Assembly (NCBI GenBank): GCA_950295325.1
Contig: OX485804.1
Span: 1,860,001-1,924,000 of the forward strand
Reading direction: 5' to 3'
From: Polytrichum commune
Taxonomy: Eukaryota; Streptophyta; Polytrichopsida; Polytrichales; Polytrichaceae
Length of the DNA stretch: 64,000 nucleotides
Of the stretch, positions 57,818 to 64,000 are shown in pieces (position 1 is the stretch's first letter; each line of letters starts with the position of its first letter). Under the pieces are notes generated by a model. The model did not search any database, had not been told where the DNA came from, and worked only from the letters and a program-made list of their open reading frames with translations. The translations under genes were made by a program, and so were the position numbers.

Positions 57818-60480
57818 TCGAGTGGCCAAGACCTCATCGATTATTGACCGTGTTTTCGTTTTTGGCACCGAATTACAAAAACGTGTGTATGTTACAATGA
57901 ACAACCTTAATTTAGCTCACTGTGATTATGAGCTGGTGATACTACAAACTCCTTGTAACTTTCTCTTTCAAAATTTAGGCAAAATTTATAGTTTCAGAAT
58001 ATTGACACAGATGATTTTTGTAAGTTTATGTAAGAAAGCCAATTACTGAGAATCTTCTAGAATATGCTCAAAAAGAAAACATCAGGCTTAGTTCAGATTC
58101 ATTGAGGGAGGACGATTTCAGATAATCTTTACCTAATTATTGATTGTTTGTATGTACTTCTGAATCTCCCGTTGAGATATGAAGTGATGCATTATTGACA
58201 CATGTAAGTTACAACCAGTTATGAACTAAGGACTAGATTTCACCTGAGCATTAGGTTGCATACTAAGTAGATTTTAGAGGTAACTTGTAAACTACTTTGC
58301 ACTTCCTTAGCATGGAGGGAGGGAGTTGTCGTATACGAGCATACCTCTCATCCATCCAACCAAAAATTATCATATACTTGCCGATTTATTTCAAATGTCA
58401 ACTTCAAGTAGACTAATTGAGGGGTAATGTCAAATCAACTTTAAAATGTAATCTTCGGACTGCATATTATTTCATAGCTTTTATGTTGGATGTCATTGAA
58501 TAAGAGGTACACTCGTATATGATATTCCCTATCTCCCTTTGCACCGTTCATCACAATGTTACAATTGTGTGCCTCTATTAATTATTCAACAAAATTAAGA
58601 TAAGGACATTCTTCTGATTTTTGAAATTCAAATCTACACCACACAACGTGAACAAATTATGAAGTTTGAACTCAATCGCATTGATCTCCTTTCAAGTTTA
58701 CTAATAGGAGCAAAGATGAAAATATGATTCACTACTGTCTAAGTAAACCAAGTATATTTATCTTTATCTCAGTGCAAATCTTTGGGATTTGTACATATAC
58801 TCTTTGGTCACACACATCATAATATATACACAAGGGTTGGTCCACATAAGATCTGAATTAGTCTAGCTCATAGTAAATCTATTGAATAATTAATTTTATT
58901 AGTTCTCCTAAGAGGTCTGACACCAAGGAGGTTTGAAGGGATGAAATACCTGCATAGAGCCCTACATGGCATGAAATGGATAATGTTTATGGTTTACAAA
59001 AAAATTCATGAAGCCACATGATCCTAAAGAAGTGGATCTGGTATAAGACCAACACAAAACCAAGAGAAAACGATAGCTCAAAATCTCATAACACGATAAA
59101 TTAATTACTTATTGTGTGGATGGGTCTAGACTCCGCATGAGAACTGGAAGGTAATATAATAGCATTTGGTCAATGAGACTCACTCAGTCTTCACATATAT
59201 TTTAGACTGCAAATAAACTCCCCTGATTGCACAAAATGCAACGATTCCAAGTTTCGGACATGGTATGGTCCTTTGGATGATTTCAAAGGCCCTCACAGTT
59301 TCGTGGACACGGTCATAATGGTGGGTTTACATCAGGGTCCAAGGCCAAAGAAGTTTTAATATCAACCAATCTTATTGGTTAGCAACAAAATATTGGACCC
59401 AAGGATTTTCATATAGTAGGGTCCAACTCCAAAGTATGAATATAAACGAAGTGATTGAGTCTAATGTTGCATCATTTTCCTGCCTCAAGAGAATAGTATA
59501 TCCAATTAACAAACTAAACACCAAATTTGGGTCCAATCCTGAGTCCAGAAGTAAGGTTAATGAAGGGGGGGAGGTTTGGCCCCCAAGTATCCTGGACCCA
59601 AACCCTAGTAATATAAACGGGAATAAACACACATGAATCTACTTATTTGTCCAATCACAACCAACTATCAATCCAAAAATCCTAATCATACATACTTTGA
59701 GTGCACATCGACCCAATAAGGGATAACATCTTAAAACCCACACCCTCAAATCTTGCACTATAAGTACAAATTGTTTATGAGAATGTCCACCACCTTAATA
59801 GATGGTTTAGATCATCAGATTACGATCACCTTACTTCTCAACATTTGTATGATTAGGATTATTGTCATATTTTTTGGATCCTTTTTCCCAAATTGTAATG
59901 TTCTACGTAATGTGCATGTCTTGATGATGCAAAAAATACCTCAAATGCATTCTTATTTCTAAACAAGTCTTTTGTCCATGTTAACTTAATCCTAGTTATC
60001 TACTCATAAAACTTTGAACCCTCATAACTATTGCATACAAACTTCAAACAAGACATAATTTGGTGCGTTGGAACCCCCCCCCCCCCCCCCCCAATTTCTA
60101 ACCACAATCGTGTGACACGTTCTCTATCTAATAAAAGAAATTCCAAGTCGGAATTGAAACCGGTTGGTCTAGCACCATCTACGGACTTTAAACCCATCCT
60201 AAATTAATTCTCCACTCACAACCCACTAGCCTAGTATTAATTTGACATAGCGATGTAAGATGCTGTTTTAACGACGCTTTCAACCATGCACATCCAGCAT
60301 GGTAATTCCAAAAGTCTTCAGGGATGCGACCCGGTCCATGTGACCTGATCGACAAAACACTTGGGCTCACGAGCTCTCCGCAAGATTCCTCCCAAAGTCG
60401 TTACCGACCTTGCATGCAAAGGCGTTCACGAGCTAACTGTCAAACTCTCGCCTAGCCTAGGGGCGGTCAGGGCAGGGCTC
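57818..60480. other. Gene-poor stretch right of element C
   Basis: Short ORFs only. A MITE-like sequence lies at 58316-58540 and a C18 run near 60076. Confidence 0.45.
58316..58540. mobile_element. Possible short MITE
   Basis: The ends GTCGTATACGAGCATACCTCT and, inverted, ATCATATACGAGTGTACCTCT are about 160 bp apart, each next to GGGAG-type sequence. The target duplication is not clear. Confidence 0.5.
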
Positions 60481-60689
60481 ACATGAACAAAGTTGTGATG
60501 CACGGTGACTCGAATCTTCAAAGAGCTAAACGATGGGGCCCTGGCCGTGCAGGTTCATGGATAATGTTCATGTTCGACATGATCTCAGACATGGTTGAGG
60601 CACATTATTCAAGCCTGGCCCATGCATTTCAACTTCCATTGGACGCTGTCATTCTCGACCCCTCTGACGCCCTGGGTCCACATTTGGGC

Positions 60690-60960
60690 TACTTAATCTT
60701 GCTCTTGGGCAGTCGGTGGCATCATTCTCAAGTGCACCGGATCCCTCCCTCTGTTCCTTCCAGCCTCCTCTCCCTCTCTCTCTGTCTCTGCTCTTCTCTG
60801 TCTCTGCATGAGATTCCTTCCGGAGCTCTGATCTTGCTTTTTGCAGCTTTTCGTTAACCTGCACATTCCCTTCTACCTTGAGGCGGAACGAGTGCGTACT
60901 CTTCCAGATCTCTTGGAAGAATTGGCACATCTTGATGCTAAGCTTGGAGTTGGAGAAGGT
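60690..60960 (+). other. Possible 5' leader of the 61810 gene
   Basis: CTCTCT-rich DNA (60735-60806) looks like a plant 5' UTR and ends GGAGAAG before a GTGTGT donor. It could splice to the gene at 61810; there is no other evidence. Confidence 0.3.
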
Positions 60961-61809
60961 GTGTGTGTGCGCGTGCATGTGCGTTGCGGTAGTCATGAGT
61001 TCTTAATTGTTGTGGGAGGTAAGTAGAGGATTTATTTTGTTTTATTTTTCTTTGATGTCTAGTTGTTAGACTTACTTTTGGGGGACATTAATATTTTTGG
61101 TCACTATTTGGTGGTGTTGGTTTTTGTGAGGAGTAAGATATGTCTGTCTTGTCCTTAAGGCCAAATTTATCATCTGTGACATATGTGCGACAAATATGTC
61201 ATTTAAATATGTGAGTGGTGATACCTTTACTTTTCTGCACTTGCCTGCATGCTGGGATCACATGTAAGTATAGTGAGGTAATTTTTTGAAAGATTCATTG
61301 AGTTAATTATCTTCTTGTATATATGTCACTAAGTCCATCCCATGGTCTTGATTGGTCACGATATATGTTTCTGATCGCTGTCTTTGTGTGTGAGGTTGTG
61401 TAGCCTCTGTGTTTTATAAAATAAAATAAAATAAAAATTATTAGACAGATGGAAAGAGTTTATTTCATTGCTAAAAACTTACAAAGCTACTGGGAATTTG
61501 CAAGAAAATAAAGCGGGAGAAATTTCCATTTAGTGAGTTGGCCGGACTAACTAAACCTCATGCGGCCACAAAAACAGAGATTTTCTCTTGAGGAACGTCC
61601 CAGACTTCCAGAGTGTGCAGAACTAGAATGTTTTTCTCTGCACTAGCTGAAACAAATCAGTGGAATGATCAACCTAGAGTAGTCAACATTATCGTGTTTC
61701 CCTGGTTCTTGGCAAGCTTTGATGATAGCCAAACATTGACACTCATACATCATCATGAGTTGCTAAAACCTAGGCATGGCTGCATGCATACAGGGAGATC
61801 TGTGAAACA

Positions 61810-62748
61810 ATGGACAGGAACGATGCAGGCCGCGAGGGTGATGGCGCCACCCGCATTGTGCATGGTGGCACCGGAGAGGGGCACTCAGCTGCCTCGAGGC
61901 TGATGAACCCTGAGGGCCAGGCCAGGAGCAGCAGCACCGTTAATACTCCGGATAGGATCAGCAATGTTAATGTTCCTGAAGGGAGCAACAACATCACGGT
62001 TCTTTCTGATCAAAATGCGGTACAGTTGCATACGTCAGTCAGGTTTTTGTCCCCTTCAATTCTCACAAGTCGTGATTCAATGATTCACTGGGTGATAGCA
62101 GCCCACGTCAGCCCAGAGGATCATGCCCGTAAAACGACTGCACTCAAGAATCCTCTTGATCCTTGGCGCAAAGGCATGGCAGAGTTATATTGTGTTCGGA
62201 ACAGAAGCTCAATCTGCGTCATCTCTTAGCCAGGGCTGATTTATGATGTCTGACAATATTTTCCTACTTCATGCTTGAATCTTGCAGGTCAAGGAGAATG
62301 CCGAAGCGCCTATCGAGGCCGTCCATGTCGATGGCGACCGTTTGAAGGGAGGTAGGTAACATGCGTAAGTTTGGGACTTGTGATGAACTTCGTCAACTCA
62401 ATTCTATGCACATGATGGAGTTATTATTGAGTATCATCATAGAGTAAGAGCAGTATGCATGGATATAAAGAGGTGTGATCATCAACTTGAATTGGATATT
62501 AAGACATGTTCCAATTTTCACTTCCTTTTTTGACTAGTATTATACTGTTGGGATGGTGCACAGACCCGCCTGTGATATTAGGTCACCACTATCTATGTCA
62601 CAGCGATGACGGGGAGGAGAAATGGGTGGCCGATCTCATATCCTCGGGAATTCTTGAAGCAAGACAGAGGCGTCGTAAAATAAAACCTCGTTCAAAGGAT
62701 ATGGTGGTCCTAAACGAGGGCTCGGTGCGAAAGACGTCGACGGAGTAA
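61810..62748 (+). CDS. Three-exon gene of unknown function, 152 aa
   Basis: Exons 61810-62019, 62288-62351 and 62564-62748 have GT-AG introns (donors GCG|GTACAG and GGGAG|GTAGGT; acceptors CTTGCAG and GTGCACAG) in phases 0 and 1. They give one open 152-codon frame. The start ATG has an ACAATGG context. The N-terminus is Gly/Ser/Asn-rich. The C-terminus has DPPVILGHHYLCHSDDGEE and a basic run ARQRRRKIKPRSK that could be a nuclear signal. I recognise no domain. The clean splice phases support a real gene. Confidence 0.5.
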
Positions 62749-64000
62749 TTGTTTTACATTTCCAGAATGACTCAACAATCGACTGTATATTGTAGATGAC
62801 ATTGTAAAGTATGGTATCGTATATCCTACTTGCAGAGATTTGATGATCTCCAGTGCAACTTCTCTTTAGTATCTTAAGTATGTAGATTGTGCTAGAATCT
62901 ATATCCATAAGTTAGCACAATCTGCATACTTCATTATGCCTGACTGGAATGGCTCCGAATTACCTTAGTATTTTGATGTAGAGTAATACATTGTACATTC
63001 ATGTGAACTTCATTATCCTCTGGATTTAACAGTAAAGGTCACATACTTGTTGATCATTGATCACCGTTAATTGTTTGTGGTTGACAGTAGGTAGCTAACA
63101 TTGAATACCAAATGTTGAAGTAAATGTTTCGAAGCTGGGTGAATTTGAGAAATTATCAGTGAATCTAAAGCTGTGGCACATAACCCACCATATTGACGAA
63201 CTCTATACTCACCTTCGGCGACCATTTTGACATTTGTTGATTGGACTTAAGACTTATCAACTGTGTCGAATTTCAGAAATTATATACTGTCTATTTTATA
63301 TAGTCACAGAAACCGCCGGCTCTGCAAATGAATTGATATTAATCAGGAGGAAAGAAAAAACATTCTCCACATTCAGCAACATCTACAGAGAAAACCGTCC
63401 ACACCGGCCCCATACTTGTTCTGTCAACAGCCTGGGTATTCCGAAGGCACAAAGGGCAGGTGGATGCGTAGACATGAGTAAATTACCCGGGTCAATGTAC
63501 CTTGCACTCATCATCATTCGTGACACCATTTCACTCGTACTTACTTACGTCTTGCAGTTCACTCTCCTTTGCTTTGTATTTTAATTTACTTTCATCTCTG
63601 TTGCCTCATTGATTGGGTGTCTGCTTCGATCGAACTCTCTGGAATATTCTGCTACTCCGAACAAGAACTCCATAAAGCGGTAGCAGTTTTGAAGATCGAA
63701 GCAAAGTCTCCCTGTGATCGTTCCTTGCCCATAGGCCAGAAAATCATGCTTGGAAATGTCCAGCCTCAAGAAACCTCTTGATCTTTGGCGCTTGTTATTC
63801 TAGTCAGTCATATCCCTGTGAAGACCCCAGGTTGGCAGAGGGCATGGCAGGTTTGATTACTAGAACAGGGTTGGAACAGAAGCTCGATCAGTGCCCCCTT
63901 GCATTCTACTACAAGTCTTGCTCATGCATCTGATTGCGATGGTGAAGATGAGCCTGGGTACCTGGCATTGTGGCGTCCGGAATCTTGGATATTCGAGGGA
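62749..64000. other. 3' flank with a partial repeat of intron 1
   Basis: No firm gene. At 63763-63885 the blocks CCTCTTGATCTTTGGCGC, GGCATGGCAG and GGAACAGAAGCTCGATC repeat, in order, blocks in intron 1 of the preceding gene (62151-62215). Confidence 0.45.

Overview
This is a plant nuclear window. The evidence is GT-AG introns with polypyrimidine tracts, an AP2/ERF transcription-factor gene, Ty1/copia polyproteins, TTTAGGG-type telomere-like runs, an AT-rich background, solo LTRs and MITEs. A non-angiosperm land plant is my guess, but the sequence alone does not name the species.

The window is dominated by two large DNA elements of one family. Element A is 34-16108 and element B is 39961-57764. 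All four ends share the terminal inverted repeat AACACTATATTCG, followed by GAGACTTT and a second GAGAC. They are mirror images with the same gene set. A divergent pair of transcription units reads outward from a gene-poor centre of about 3 kb. One arm is a two-coding-exon gene for a DUF7869-like protein of about 980-1000 aa (transposase candidate; A 439-3568 minus, B 54179-57236 plus). The other arm is a punctuated unit. ORF1 is a protein of about 1200 aa with a ParB/DGQHR-like IDGQHS motif, a SUMO-interaction-like motif and a coiled coil. An in-frame stop follows, then an open spacer joined to an FCP1/HAD-like phosphatase (motif DLNGVL). Another stop follows, then a small Ser/Pro/basic ORF3. 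Every coding intron in this second unit is phase 0.

The most unusual feature is that each element is studded with its own 22-bp palindrome. A has about 30 copies of the half-site TTTACGAACG, two variable bases, and its reverse complement. B has about 39 copies of the half-site GTTTGGGTCG with the same layout. The two motifs differ in sequence apart from a CG-NN-CG core, yet occupy equivalent positions: 5'-leader introns of both arms, each ORF1 intron, the spacer exon and the spacer intron. This looks like an element-specific DNA- or RNA-recognition system that coevolves with an element-encoded binding protein.

Nested insertions order the events. A sits in the pol gene of a copia element: gag-PR-INT is at 16109-18300 minus and the interrupted frame resumes at 33-1. 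A second, decayed copia lies at 18735-20075. B sits inside the right inverted repeat of a foldback/MULE-like element C (37816-39960 plus 57765-57817). B itself carries a solo LTR (41446-42418, TSD CAAAC), an 8-bp-TSD MITE (48845-49255) and a decayed stowaway-like MITE. A is open in every gene and may be active. B has three frameshifts in its ORFs.

Between and outside the elements are an AP2/ERF gene with a duplicated C-terminal tail (21019-21978 minus), several MITEs, SINE-like repeats, long gene-poor AT-rich DNA (22.9-37.8 kb and 57.8-60.5 kb), and a small three-exon gene of unknown function at 61810-62748 plus.
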